NCBI GenBank assembly: GCA_938024995.1
Contig: CALJDU010000106.1
Location: 1 to 32,092 of the forward strand
Direction: 5' to 3'
From: an uncultured bacterium
GTDB lineage: Bacteria; Myxococcota_A; Polyangia; Polyangiales; Houyiibacteriaceae
Length of the DNA: 32,092 nt
The position numbers were made by a program, and so were the translations under genes. Below, piece after piece: positions 8,651 to 16,103 of the stretch. The notes under the pieces are model-generated. The model was not told where the DNA came from. It did not search any database and was given only the letters and a program-made list of their open reading frames with translations. Each line of letters opens with the position of its first letter. Position 1 is the stretch's first letter.

Positions 8651-10090
8651 TCAGTCGACGAGGGTGAGGGTCGCGCCGTCTTTCCCGCAAAACGTCGTTT
8701 CCGGGCCGTAGGTCTCGCCGCACGTGGGGCATACCTTCCGTGCCTCGGAGGCGCTTTTCTCGCGCTCAATGAACGTTGCGTACGGAACGAGTGCCTCGCC
8801 GTCTTTCGGGCAGACCGTCACATTGGAGGCGTAGCCGCGACGACACGCAGGACAAATCAGCCCGCCCGTGACCGAGGCATCCTCCGCGATGACCAGCTCC
8901 GCTCCGTCCTTGGGACACAACGTGGTGCCCCCAGGGAACTCGTCGCCACACGCCGGGCACATCTCGTCTGGAAGCGGTCGGTTCGCGATCTCGTCGCGCG
9001 CCTTCTTGCGCTGCCGGAAGAAGAAGCCGAGCGCACCGAGGAAAAGGAAGCCCAGCAAGCAACCCGCGCTCGCCCACACGAAACCGCCCTCCCCGCGAAG
9101 CGCTCGCGCCGCGACGCCAAGCGCGTCCTCGGAAGAAGCCTCGCCGCCATCGACCAGCCCCTCTCCGTTTCGCTCACGTTGTGCTGTGAGATCGCTAAGG
9201 TCCTCGGTTGAGACCGTGATGCGCGACTCGGCACGAAGGGATCCGCTGGTCGCGACGATGCGCGCGACACCTTCCGCTGAGACCGCGGATGAGCCTGCCG
9301 TGAAGCAACGGCCGCTCAGCGATCCTTCGGCGGTAGAGCTGCTCTGCAAGGAGTAGCGAATCGAACGGCGCACGGTGCAGCCCGCCGCGTCCACGACCCG
9401 CGCGCGAACGCAGTGACGCTCCCCTGGCCGAATGTCGACTCGGGGCGACGCCATCCTCATCGCGACCGGTTCGCCCGGGGTGCACGTCTGACGCTCGGGT
9501 TCGGGCTCGGGTTCGGGCTCCGGTTCGGGTTCGGGTTCGGGCTCCGGCTCCGCGCCGACCCGCGTGAACGTTCGGGAGGCGCGACGGGTCGCGGTGCACC
9601 GAGACTCATTCAGGCGCCAGTCGTAGGTCGTCGTCTCTTCAAAGCGAATCGAGCTGGTCCCCCCCGCGCTGAGCACATAGCGACCGCGCTCCGGATGCGC
9701 GTGCGATTCGGGTGTGCGGCAGACGGTCGTCCAGCGCCCATTCGCGAACGTCGACGAGACACGTCGCATCCCTGGCGTGTCGCTCCAGCAACGACGGGTC
9801 CCGCCGCCGACGCTCCCCGAGAACGTCAGGTGATCTCCGGACTGCGCGATCGAGACCGCGCCACCGCCGCGACGCGAGTTCTGCGGTCGCGGGCCGCAGT
9901 GATCGCCCCAGCTCCCGATATCGAAGCGAACGTTGATCGCGCTCGCGCGCCACGAGCCCTCAAACGGTCCCTCCGCGTGCGCTGGCGAAGCGGTCCACCA
10001 GGCGAGCGCGGCGAGCCCCAGCGCGAGGCGCCAACGGCCAGTCTGGGACACGAGGAGGAGGGGTGTGCCGAGAGTCCGCATAAGGAACAT
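8651..10090 (-). CDS. envelope protein with Glu-Pro stalk, TM helix and three cytoplasmic zinc ribbons
   Basis: I do not recognise a named family for this 479-residue protein. It has a signal peptide ending in AHA at about residue 39, and a Cys/Trp-containing extracytoplasmic domain (about 40-178) rich in beta-strand patterns (SGDHLTFSGSVGGGTRRCW). A nine-fold Glu-Pro repeat (181-198) is followed by a second beta domain with an Ig/invasin-like look (PGERHCVRARVVDAAGCTV). One membrane helix lies at about 337-357. The cytoplasmic end carries three similar ribbons (CPACGDEFPGGTTLCPKDG, CPACRRGYASNVTVCPKDG, CPTCGETYGPETTFCGKDG), each with three Cys and Asp at the fourth ligand position. The ATG at 10081 is an alternative start. 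It lies upstream of the GltJ-like gene in the same direction with a 223-bp gap. Confidence 0.82.
   Translation of the reverse strand: MFLMRTLGTPLLLVSQTGRWRLALGLAALAWWTASPAHAEGPFEGSWRASAINVRFDIGSWGDHCGPRPQNSRRGGGAVSIAQSGDHLTFSGSVGGGTRRCWSDTPGMRRVSSTFANGRWTTVCRTPESHAHPERGRYVLSAGGTSSIRFEETTTYDWRLNESRCTATRRASRTFTRVGAEPEPEPEPEPEPEPEPEPERQTCTPGEPVAMRMASPRVDIRPGERHCVRARVVDAAGCTVRRSIRYSLQSSSTAEGSLSGRCFTAGSSAVSAEGVARIVATSGSLRAESRITVSTEDLSDLTAQRERNGEGLVDGGEASSEDALGVAARALRGEGGFVWASAGCLLGFLFLGALGFFFRQRKKARDEIANRPLPDEMCPACGDEFPGGTTLCPKDGAELVIAEDASVTGGLICPACRRGYASNVTVCPKDGEALVPYATFIEREKSASEARKVCPTCGETYGPETTFCGKDGATLTLVD
9497..9550 (-). repeat. hexamer tandem repeat encoding (Glu-Pro)9
   Basis: Nine near-perfect copies of GA(A/G)CC(C/G) on the minus strand encode the Glu-Pro stalk of the zinc-ribbon membrane protein. 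The hexamer is of the same type as the one in the repeat at 31759-31917. Confidence 0.85.
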
Positions 10091-10130
10091 CGAAGGGTAG
10101 TCGATTCACACAAAGAAGATCTTCGAAACA

Positions 10131-10165
10131 ACGAAACCGACCGGGGGTGCCCCGATCGGTTTCGT
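10131..10165 (-). terminator. intrinsic terminator after etfA
   Basis: ACGAAACCGA (10131-10140) pairs perfectly with TCGGTTTCGT (10156-10165), with an inner GGGG/CCCC pairing in the loop. On the minus strand the stem is followed by a T-rich stretch (TGTTTCG). It lies 17 bp past the etfA stop and insulates the zinc-ribbon gene from the etf operon. Confidence 0.8.
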
Positions 10166-10182
10166 CAGAACGTGCGCGGCGG

Positions 10183-11148
10183 TTAGCTCTTGGCGAGCTT
10201 GTCGACCGCGGAGGTCATCTCGGGAACGGCGTCAAAGAGGTCCGCGACGAGGAAGTAGTCGGCGACCTGCGCGATCGGGGCCTCTCGGTCCTTGTTGATC
10301 GCGACGATGGTCTTGCTGCCCTTCATGCCCGCGAGGTGCTGAATGGCGCCGCTGATGCCGACCGCGATGTAGAGCTTCGGCGCGACGACCTTGCCGGTCT
10401 GACCAACCTGCAGATCGTTGCTGACGTAGCCCGCGTCGCAAGCGGCGCGCGAGGCCCCCATCGCTGCGCCGAGCGCGTCAACGAGGGGCTCCAGAACGCT
10501 CTTGAAGTTGTCGCTGCTCTTGAGCGCGCGGCCACCGGAGACGACGACATCTGCCGCCGCGAGATCCGGGCGCTCGCTCTTCACGACCTCGATGCCGACG
10601 GCCTCGATCTGACCGGCGTTGTCTCGGTCGGCGGTCGCGCCAGCTTCGACAGGGCTCGCCGCCCCCGACTCGGCGGCCGGCTCAAAGGCCGACTGACGAA
10701 CCGTCACGACCTGTACGTCGGTCTTGACCTTCATCGTGCCCATCACGTTCCCGGCGTACATCGGGCGGTGGTAGCTGAGCCCGTCGTCGGTGTTTACACC
10801 GGTGATGTCTGGCGCGACGCCGGCGCCGATCTTGGCGGCGACGCGTGGGAGGAGGTCCTTTCCGAACGCGCTCGCGGTCGCGACGAGGACCGCGTAGCCC
10901 TCGGCGTTCGCCGCGACGGTCGGCGCGTAGCTCTCCGCGAGGTAACCGCCGTCGACCTCGGCCGTGATGACCTTGCGGGCACCAAACTTGGCGAGCTCGT
11001 CCGCGGCGGCTGCGGAGCCTTCACCGATGGAGAGGATGTCGTACGCCCCACCGGTCGCCTCAGCGACGGTCTTGGCGAACGTGATTGCGGAATGGGTGGT
11101 CTTGCGGGCGACGCCCTCAAGAAGCTCTGCGATGACAAGTACGTCCAT
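10183..11148 (-). CDS. etfA: electron transfer flavoprotein alpha subunit
   Basis: EtfA forms a heterodimer with EtfB, binds FAD and carries electrons from acyl-CoA and related dehydrogenases to the ETF:quinone oxidoreductase. The 321-residue length is normal. The C-terminal FAD-binding half is clear: VVVSGGRALKSSDNF, GQTGKVVAPKLYIAVGISGA and GSKTIVAINKDREAPI. The start is the ATG at 11148, where AAGGAA sits at a good distance and the MDVLVIAE N-terminus is typical of the family. It follows etfB by 22 bp, so the two form an operon, and a terminator follows it. Confidence 0.96.
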   Translation of the reverse strand: MDVLVIAELLEGVARKTTHSAITFAKTVAEATGGAYDILSIGEGSAAAADELAKFGARKVITAEVDGGYLAESYAPTVAANAEGYAVLVATASAFGKDLLPRVAAKIGAGVAPDITGVNTDDGLSYHRPMYAGNVMGTMKVKTDVQVVTVRQSAFEPAAESGAASPVEAGATADRDNAGQIEAVGIEVVKSERPDLAAADVVVSGGRALKSSDNFKSVLEPLVDALGAAMGASRAACDAGYVSNDLQVGQTGKVVAPKLYIAVGISGAIQHLAGMKGSKTIVAINKDREAPIAQVADYFLVADLFDAVPEMTSAVDKLAKS

Positions 11149-11170
11149 GTTCTTTTCCTTCGTCTCTCGC

Positions 11171-12010
11171 CTAGATGACCTTCGCGTCGCCGTGGAGCTT
11201 CTGAACAAGCTCATCGACCGACTCGACGTAGGTGGTCTCGCCCGAGCGCGCTGGCGGCAACTCGAACTGGGTGTACTCAACGGTGGTCTCGGCTTCGATC
11301 CCGAGGCTGTCGAGCGTGATCGTTTCGAACGGCTTGCTCTTCGCTTTCATGATGTCGCGAAGCGGAGCGGTTCGCGCGTGATCCGACTCCGGGTAGGCGA
11401 AGTCGTCAGGTGTGATCCCGTTCTTGACTGAAGACGGGTGAAGGATGCGGTCCGAGCTCGTCAGCACGCAGGGGGTCTTCACGCTCACGGTCTGAACGCC
11501 GGTGTCGAGCTCACGCTTGATCGTGAAGCCACCGTCCGCGACGGTGATCTGCGTCGCGTAGTTCACGAGCGGCCAGCCGAGATGCTCCGCGGTGATCGTG
11601 CCCGCGACGTTCGAGTCGCCGTCAGCGGTCTGCTTGCCGAGGAAGACGACGTCGGGTGATTCCTTCTCGGCGATCTTCGCGAGGATCTTCGCGACGACGC
11701 TGGAGTCGAGGGACGCGTCGTCCGCCTCAACCAGGATGCCGCGCTCGGCTCCCTTCGCGAGCGCAGAGCGAAGCGTGCGCATCATGCCGTCGTCGTTCGG
11801 GCCGATGCCGACGATGATGATCTCACCCGTCCGCTTCTTCTCGGCGCGGTTCTCGGTCAACCGAAGCGCAGCCTCGAGGCTCCACTCGTCGAAGGGGTTG
11901 ATCGCCCACTCGAGGCCTTCCGACGTCACCTGGGTTCCGTCGGCTGACACCTTCACCTTGTTGGCGTTCTCGGGATCCGCAACGCGCTTGATGGGGACTA
12001 GGATCTTCAA
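11171..12010 (-). CDS. etfB: electron transfer flavoprotein beta subunit
   Basis: EtfB is the AMP-binding partner of EtfA. The family N-terminus KILVPIKRVADPENANKVKV and the motifs SLEAALRLTE and GKQTADGDSN support the call. I place the start at the TTG at 12010, giving 279 residues, because it yields the canonical (M)KILVPIKRV and GAGG sits 5 nt plus spacing upstream; an in-frame ATG at 12058 would add 16 acidic residues not usual in the family. It lies between the TetR gene (120 bp upstream) and etfA, all on the minus strand, so control by that TetR is likely. Confidence 0.95.
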   Translation of the reverse strand: MKILVPIKRVADPENANKVKVSADGTQVTSEGLEWAINPFDEWSLEAALRLTENRAEKKRTGEIIIVGIGPNDDGMMRTLRSALAKGAERGILVEADDASLDSSVVAKILAKIAEKESPDVVFLGKQTADGDSNVAGTITAEHLGWPLVNYATQITVADGGFTIKRELDTGVQTVSVKTPCVLTSSDRILHPSSVKNGITPDDFAYPESDHARTAPLRDIMKAKSKPFETITLDSLGIEAETTVEYTQFELPPARSGETTYVESVDELVQKLHGDAKVI

Positions 12011-12076
12011 CCTCGCCTCACTCTCTTCTTCTTCAGGAAATGGTTCCGCGTCGAACATGTCGACGTGGCGTTGAAC

Positions 12077-12092
12077 GCGACCTATCGGTCGC
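12077..12092. promoter_or_regulatory. perfect inverted repeat in the tetR-etfB gap
   Basis: GCGACC-TATC-GGTCGC is a perfect 6-4-6 palindrome. It lies between the tetR stop and the etfB start. It has no T-tract in the right position for a minus-strand terminator, so an operator or an mRNA hairpin is more likely. It differs in sequence from the palindrome at the TetR promoter. Confidence 0.45.
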
Positions 12093-12130
12093 AAAAATCA
12101 GCTGGGATCTAGGTGTTTGAGAGGTCACCG

Positions 12131-12745
12131 TCAAGACGTGCAACCGTGGGTTAACCCGTCGAGAAAGAGCCGCTCGTACTGCTGCGCAGCCTTTCGAAGC
12201 TGCGTGGGCTCAGGATCCGCGATGGCCCAGGTCAGCGCGATGCCGTCGAGCCCGCCCCAAAGAGAGCGCGCAGCGAACACCGGGCTGATGTCGCGACGAA
12301 ACGCGCCCTGCTCCTGACCGTCCGCGACGATACGCGCCATCACCTCAAGGTAACGCGTGAAGAGCGGCGCAGCGTACTGCTTGAGCAAACGTGACGACTG
12401 TCGAAGATTGACCGTGATCACCTCCGCGAGATCACGCTGCCCTTCCAGCACCCCGAGCTGCAGCTCGATCACTTTCCGGATCTTCTGCTCCGGCGTCTTG
12501 TCTTCACGATCCGCGATCCGCGTGAGGACGTCGATGAGCTGCTCGATTCGCTCCGAGAAGATCGAGACCAGGACGTCATCTTTGTTCTTGAAGTAGAGGT
12601 AGATGGTCCCGTCGGCGACACCCGCCGCCTTCGCGATCTCGCTGACCCGTGTGTCGTAGAAACCGTTCTTCGCGAAGACGGTGATCGCGGCCGCCAAGAT
12701 CCGCTCGCGCTTGTCGCTCTTTCGGTCTTTCTTCTTCGCGGCCAT
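12131..12745 (-). CDS. TetR-family repressor, FadR-like
   Basis: The 204-residue protein has an N-terminal TetR helix-turn-helix (RERILAAAITVFAKNGFYDT then VSEIAKAAGVADGTIYLYFK, ending in the family tag NKDDVLVSIF) and an all-helical ligand domain. The ligand domain and context suggest a sensor of acyl-CoA, as in Bacillus and Thermus FadR-type TetR proteins; this is inference. The ATG at 12745 is where the basic N-terminal arm (MAAKKKDRKSDK) starts; the longer open frame overlaps plsY. A 16-bp palindrome lies 12 bp upstream between putative -35 and -10 boxes, pointing to autorepression. The downstream etfBA genes probably share this control. Confidence 0.9.
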   Translation of the reverse strand: MAAKKKDRKSDKRERILAAAITVFAKNGFYDTRVSEIAKAAGVADGTIYLYFKNKDDVLVSIFSERIEQLIDVLTRIADREDKTPEQKIRKVIELQLGVLEGQRDLAEVITVNLRQSSRLLKQYAAPLFTRYLEVMARIVADGQEQGAFRRDISPVFAARSLWGGLDGIALTWAIADPEPTQLRKAAQQYERLFLDGLTHGCTS

Positions 12746-12753
12746 GCGCGCGG

Positions 12754-12782
12754 ATTCTGAATGACGATTCAGTTTGCTGCAA
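12754..12782 (-). promoter_or_regulatory. promoter and TetR operator upstream of the repressor
   Basis: On the minus strand, TTGCAG (12777-12782) and CAGAAT (12754-12759) are 17 nt apart. Almost the whole spacer is the perfect palindrome CTGAAT-GACG-ATTCAG (12757-12772). Its TGAAT/ATTCA half-sites resemble the FadR box of Bacillus beta-oxidation genes. The promoter boxes are weak matches; the palindrome is exact. Confidence 0.65.
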
Positions 12783-12800
12783 GCGCCAGCGCGCGGATGG

Positions 12801-13385
12801 TTAGCTCGTCGGCTCAGTTCCCGCGAACAAGCGCCCGATGTTGGCGCGGTGCCGAACGACAACAATCAGGAACACCCCGATCGCCATTCCCATCATCGGG
12901 ACAAAGGTTGAGGTACCCAGGTTGACGTAAGCCGTTCCCGCGACCCCGACCGCTCCGGACGCGAGCGATCCCACGCTCGCACGTCGGCTCCACTTCTTCA
13001 TCGCCAAGAACGTCAAAAAGACCAACACACCGACCCATGGCGAAGCCCCGAGGAACACGCCTCCCGTGGTCGCCGCCCCTTTGCCGCCACGAAACGAAAA
13101 GAAGACAGGCCAGCAGTGTCCGGCAACGCATGCGATCCCGGCCAGAGCGCAGGGCCAGCCGAGGTCGAAGACGTGACTCATGACCGCGGTCGAGACGATT
13201 CCCTTTCCCGCGTCGAGCAAGAGGACCAGTCGGCCCGTTGGCTTTCCAAGCGCGCGCCCAGCGTTGGTCGCGCCGACGTTCCCGCTCCCGATCGCGCGAA
13301 GGTCGATGCCGCGTCGTTTCGCAAAGAGCAGCCCGAAGCAGATCGACCCCAGAAGATAAGCCGCGACGACTCCCAACCAAGGCAC
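12801..13385 (-). CDS. plsY: glycerol-3-phosphate acyltransferase PlsY
   Basis: PlsY is an inner-membrane enzyme that transfers an acyl group from acyl-phosphate to glycerol-3-phosphate, the first step of phospholipid synthesis. The 194-residue length and several membrane helices fit. The three family motifs are present: GSGNVGATN (substrate loop), GHCWPVFFSFRGGKGAATTGG split across the second conserved loop, and HRANIGRL near the C-terminus. The start is an ATG at 13385. It is followed 55 bp later by the TetR gene on the same strand. A 226-bp gap separates it from the divergent hydroxyacyl-CoA dehydrogenase; I see no confident promoter or RNA in that gap. Confidence 0.96.
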   Translation of the reverse strand: MPWLGVVAAYLLGSICFGLLFAKRRGIDLRAIGSGNVGATNAGRALGKPTGRLVLLLDAGKGIVSTAVMSHVFDLGWPCALAGIACVAGHCWPVFFSFRGGKGAATTGGVFLGASPWVGVLVFLTFLAMKKWSRRASVGSLASGAVGVAGTAYVNLGTSTFVPMMGMAIGVFLIVVVRHRANIGRLFAGTEPTS

Positions 13386-13611
13386 GGCTGGTTGTACCGC
13401 GTCTTCGTTTCACACCGCGACTTTGCATTCTGTAAACCTTGTTAACCACCGCCTTCCGCCTTTGGTCCGATTTTCACTGCCTTGTTTCCTTCGCATGTTG
13501 TTCTCGATCAGCCGCAGGGAACGCACATCACGCGTGACTTGTGAATGTGTAAAGCCATCGTCGCAACACACGAGAGCGCGTTGGCGGTGTCACGGCGGAT
13601 GAGGACAGAGA

Positions 13612-14526
13612 ATGAGCGTTGAGCAAATTGGGGTTGTTGGCTGTGGAGCAATGGGTCGCGGAATCGCGATCGCGTGTGCCTCTGCGGGCCTGAGCGTGGT
13701 GTGGGTCAAGGCGCGGGCAGGCGCGACCGATGCGGCGGATGCCAAGGTCATCGCGGCGCTGAAAAAGCTGGAGCGCAAAGGTCAGCTTGAAGCGGACGAG
13801 ACTCGCGGCCGCATCACGCTCAGCGATCAGCTCCACACGCTTGGGTCATGCGACCTCGTGATCGAGAGCGCCCTCGAAGACTTCGAGGTGAAGGTGGGGC
13901 TGCTCCGCCGGATCGAGTCGGTGCTGACGGGCGGCGCCATCTTGGCGTCGAACACCTCGTCGCTCCCGCTGGGCCAGCTCGCCGACCACCTCGCGCGCCC
14001 TGCGCAGTTCTTGGCGCTCCACTTTTTCAATCCGGTCCACGCGATGCAGCTCGTGGAGCTCGGCGTCACGCTTCGGACCGCGCCGGGCGTGACCGAATCC
14101 GCGCGCGCCTTCTGCGCTTCCATCGGCAAGAGCGCGGTCGAGGTGAGCGCGTCCCCAGGCTACGTGGTGAACCGCTTGCTCGTCCCGACGCTGCTCCACG
14201 CGGTCGAGACGCTAGAACTCGGCGTCGCGACACATCACGCGATCGACGACGCGATGAAGCTGGGTTGCGGGCACCCGATGGGCCCGCTCGCGCTGGCCGA
14301 CCTCATCGGGCTCGACGTTGTCCTGAGCATGGCCACCACGCTGAAGCGCGAGCTCGGCGACGCACGCTTTCGTGTTCCCTCCACGCTGCGCAAGCTCGTC
14401 GTCGATGGGCAGCTCGGGCGCAAGAGCGGGCGCGGCTTCTATGACTACCGCGACCGGCGCGATCCCCAACCGAACCCCGCATCGATGCCGCTTCGGGTCG
14501 CCTGTCTCTACGAAGCCGCCGAGTAA
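13612..14526 (+). CDS. 3-hydroxyacyl-CoA dehydrogenase
   Basis: This 304-residue stand-alone enzyme interconverts 3-hydroxyacyl-CoA and 3-ketoacyl-CoA, as in beta-oxidation or the reverse reduction. The nucleotide-binding GCGAMGRG is at residues 10-17. The catalytic set S116, H137, E149 and N187 has the same spacing as the human enzyme (His to Glu 12, His to Asn 50), with HFFNPVH around the His and GYVVNRLL around the Asn. The end of the second beta strand reads VVWVKARAG where NAD enzymes usually have an Asp, which suggests NADP(H) use; see findings. The start ATG has GAGGACAGAG upstream. The C-terminal domain is complete (GRKSGRGFYDY). Confidence 0.94.
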   Translation: MSVEQIGVVGCGAMGRGIAIACASAGLSVVWVKARAGATDAADAKVIAALKKLERKGQLEADETRGRITLSDQLHTLGSCDLVIESALEDFEVKVGLLRRIESVLTGGAILASNTSSLPLGQLADHLARPAQFLALHFFNPVHAMQLVELGVTLRTAPGVTESARAFCASIGKSAVEVSASPGYVVNRLLVPTLLHAVETLELGVATHHAIDDAMKLGCGHPMGPLALADLIGLDVVLSMATTLKRELGDARFRVPSTLRKLVVDGQLGRKSGRGFYDYRDRRDPQPNPASMPLRVACLYEAAE

Positions 14527-14621
14527 CCACAGAGACGGCCGGCCCGTCCCATGTTCGCTGCGCTCCTTCGTCGCTTGCGGTCTAACGAGACATCGTCACG
14601 GCGGTCTGCGAACCTCGCCGC

Positions 14622-15824
14622 GTGACCCCGCGGCAGATCATCCACGTCGACATGGACGCCTTCTATGCGTCGGTCGAGCAACGTGATGATCCGGCCCTGC
14701 GCGGCAAGCCAGTGATCGTCGGCGGCGACTCACGGCGCGGAGTGGTAGCGGCCGCGAGCTATGAGGTCCGCGAGTTTGGGGTGCGCTCCGCGATGTCGAT
14801 GGTGGAAGCCAAGCGCCGGTGTCCTCACGCGATCGTCGTCCCGCCCCAGATGAATCGCTACTCCGAGGTGAGCGCGGATGTCTTCGCGATCTTCCGCCGG
14901 TTCACGCCCGAGGTCGAAGGCCTCAGCGTGGATGAAGCGTTTCTCGACGTCACGCACAGCCGGCGGCTTCACGGTGACGCGGTCGCGATCGCGAAGAAGA
15001 TTAAGCGCGCGATTCACGACGAGCTCAACCTCACCGCGAGCGCGGGGGTCGCCTCGAGCAAGTTCGTCGCGAAGATCGCGAGCGACCTCGATAAGCCAGA
15101 CGGTCTCGTGATCGTCGCCGCGGAGTCGACCCGCGAGTTCCTGGCGCCGCTCCCGCTGGAGCGCATGTGGGGCGTCGGGAAGAAGGCCGCAGCGCGGCTT
15201 CACGACGCCGGGTTTCAGACGATCGGCGACCTCGCAGAAGAGCGCTCGGCTCGCGCGTTAGAGACGCTGTTGGGATCGTGGGGTGCGTCGGTGCATCGAC
15301 TCGCCCAGGGCATCGATGACCGCGAGGTCGTTCCGCATCGCGACGCGAAGAGCATTGGCGCGGAGCACACCTTCGAACGCGATCTTCGGTCGCTCGATGA
15401 CCTCATGCCGAAGCTCCTCGCGCAGTGCGTCCGCGTGGCCGATCGGCTGACCCGCAAAGAGCTCTACGGAACGGTGCTGACGGTGAAGGTTAAGTACGCC
15501 GACCATCGTCAGCAGACGCGGCAGCTTCGCCTCCCGCAACCCTCGCGCGACGCCGACTCCCTTTACGAAGGCGCGCGCCGGCTGATCGTTCGCTTTGACG
15601 GTATCGCCCGCGGTGTTCGCCTCACTGGCATCTCGGTAAGCGGACTCGTTGCAGAGGTCGCCCCGACCCTCTTTCCCGACGAGGAGCAGGCCAAGAGGGA
15701 GCGACTCGCGCACCTCACGGTCGCGCTGAAAGACCGGTTTGGCGGAGCGGGGCTCACGCGCGCTCGCCTCTTGGATGCGCCGTCGAATGACTCAAACGAA
15801 GACGGCCCAAACAACAAAGACTAG
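14622..15824 (+). CDS. dinB: DNA polymerase IV (Y-family)
   Basis: DinB is an error-prone translesion polymerase. The 400-residue protein has the palm motifs HVDMDAFYASVEQ and LSVDEAFLDVT carrying the catalytic Asp/Glu residues, the SAGVASSKFVAKIASD thumb region, GVGKKAAARL helix-hairpin-helix and the little-finger domain. The beta-clamp-binding motif is probably APTLFP near residue 346, followed by the usual helical tail (KRERLAHLTVALKDRFGG). The start is a GTG at 14622 with no clear Shine-Dalgarno. I see no recognisable LexA box in the 95 bp upstream. Its TAG stop lies in the CTAG tetramer that also holds the stop of the opposing small zinc-ribbon gene. Confidence 0.95.
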   Translation: MTPRQIIHVDMDAFYASVEQRDDPALRGKPVIVGGDSRRGVVAAASYEVREFGVRSAMSMVEAKRRCPHAIVVPPQMNRYSEVSADVFAIFRRFTPEVEGLSVDEAFLDVTHSRRLHGDAVAIAKKIKRAIHDELNLTASAGVASSKFVAKIASDLDKPDGLVIVAAESTREFLAPLPLERMWGVGKKAAARLHDAGFQTIGDLAEERSARALETLLGSWGASVHRLAQGIDDREVVPHRDAKSIGAEHTFERDLRSLDDLMPKLLAQCVRVADRLTRKELYGTVLTVKVKYADHRQQTRQLRLPQPSRDADSLYEGARRLIVRFDGIARGVRLTGISVSGLVAEVAPTLFPDEEQAKRERLAHLTVALKDRFGGAGLTRARLLDAPSNDSNEDGPNNKD

Positions 15825-16036
15825 CTCGAGGCGTCGCCCGACTTGGCCAGGTCGACCTCCGCAAGGTGCCCCTGGCCACGGAGGACCACCCCAGACCTCG
15901 CAACCGCGCCGCACCAGCCACAGTCGCAACGCCACAGCCAGGTCAGGCGATCATCGGAAGTGAAGCGCTGGGGCGTGACCTGTGCCTCGCACCGCGGACA
16001 CGCACGCGCTCCATACTCGTCTTCTTCTGCCCCCAC
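15821..16036 (-). CDS. small zinc-ribbon protein
   Basis: A 71-residue protein contains ACPRCEAQVTPQRF and, after about 20 residues, WRCDCGWCGAVA, giving a Cys pair and a C-x-C-x-x-C cluster that should bind zinc. The function is unknown; the Trp-rich WLWRCDCGWCG is reminiscent of small ribbons that bind nucleic acid or partner proteins. The frame is open to a GTG at 16075, but that codon sits inside the -10 box of a good promoter, so I prefer the GTG at 16036, which has AAGGGG 5 nt upstream. It converges on dinB and shares the CTAG stop tetramer with it. Confidence 0.7.
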   Translation of the reverse strand: MGAEEDEYGARACPRCEAQVTPQRFTSDDRLTWLWRCDCGWCGAVARSGVVLRGQGHLAEVDLAKSGDASS

Positions 16037-16073
16037 GTTCACCCCTTGCCCATCTCTTTGATCAGGCACCTTC

Positions 16074-16103
16074 ACTATAAGGCCCGACAGCCGAGCGTGT
16101 CAT
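16074..16103 (-). promoter_or_regulatory. sigma70 promoter of the small zinc-ribbon gene
   Basis: On the minus strand, ATGACA (16098-16103) and TATAGT (16074-16079) are 18 nt apart; shifting the -10 to TTATAG gives 17. Both boxes match the consensus at five of six positions. The position rules out translation from the GTG at 16075 and supports the start at 16036. Confidence 0.68.

Noticed and set aside
9497..9550. TonB-like Glu-Pro/Lys-Pro energy-coupling stalk
   Set aside because: The protein has no N-terminal TonB helix or C-terminal TonB domain and the repeat lacks Lys-Pro; it is better seen as a rigid spacer.
10147..11178. 343-codon plus-strand frame opposite etfA
   Set aside because: Antisense shadow caused by high GC at third positions; etfA is unambiguous.
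14527..14621. Possible LexA/SOS box upstream of dinB
   Set aside because: No sequence resembling the CTG-N10-CAG or the GTTC-type boxes of delta-group bacteria could be found.
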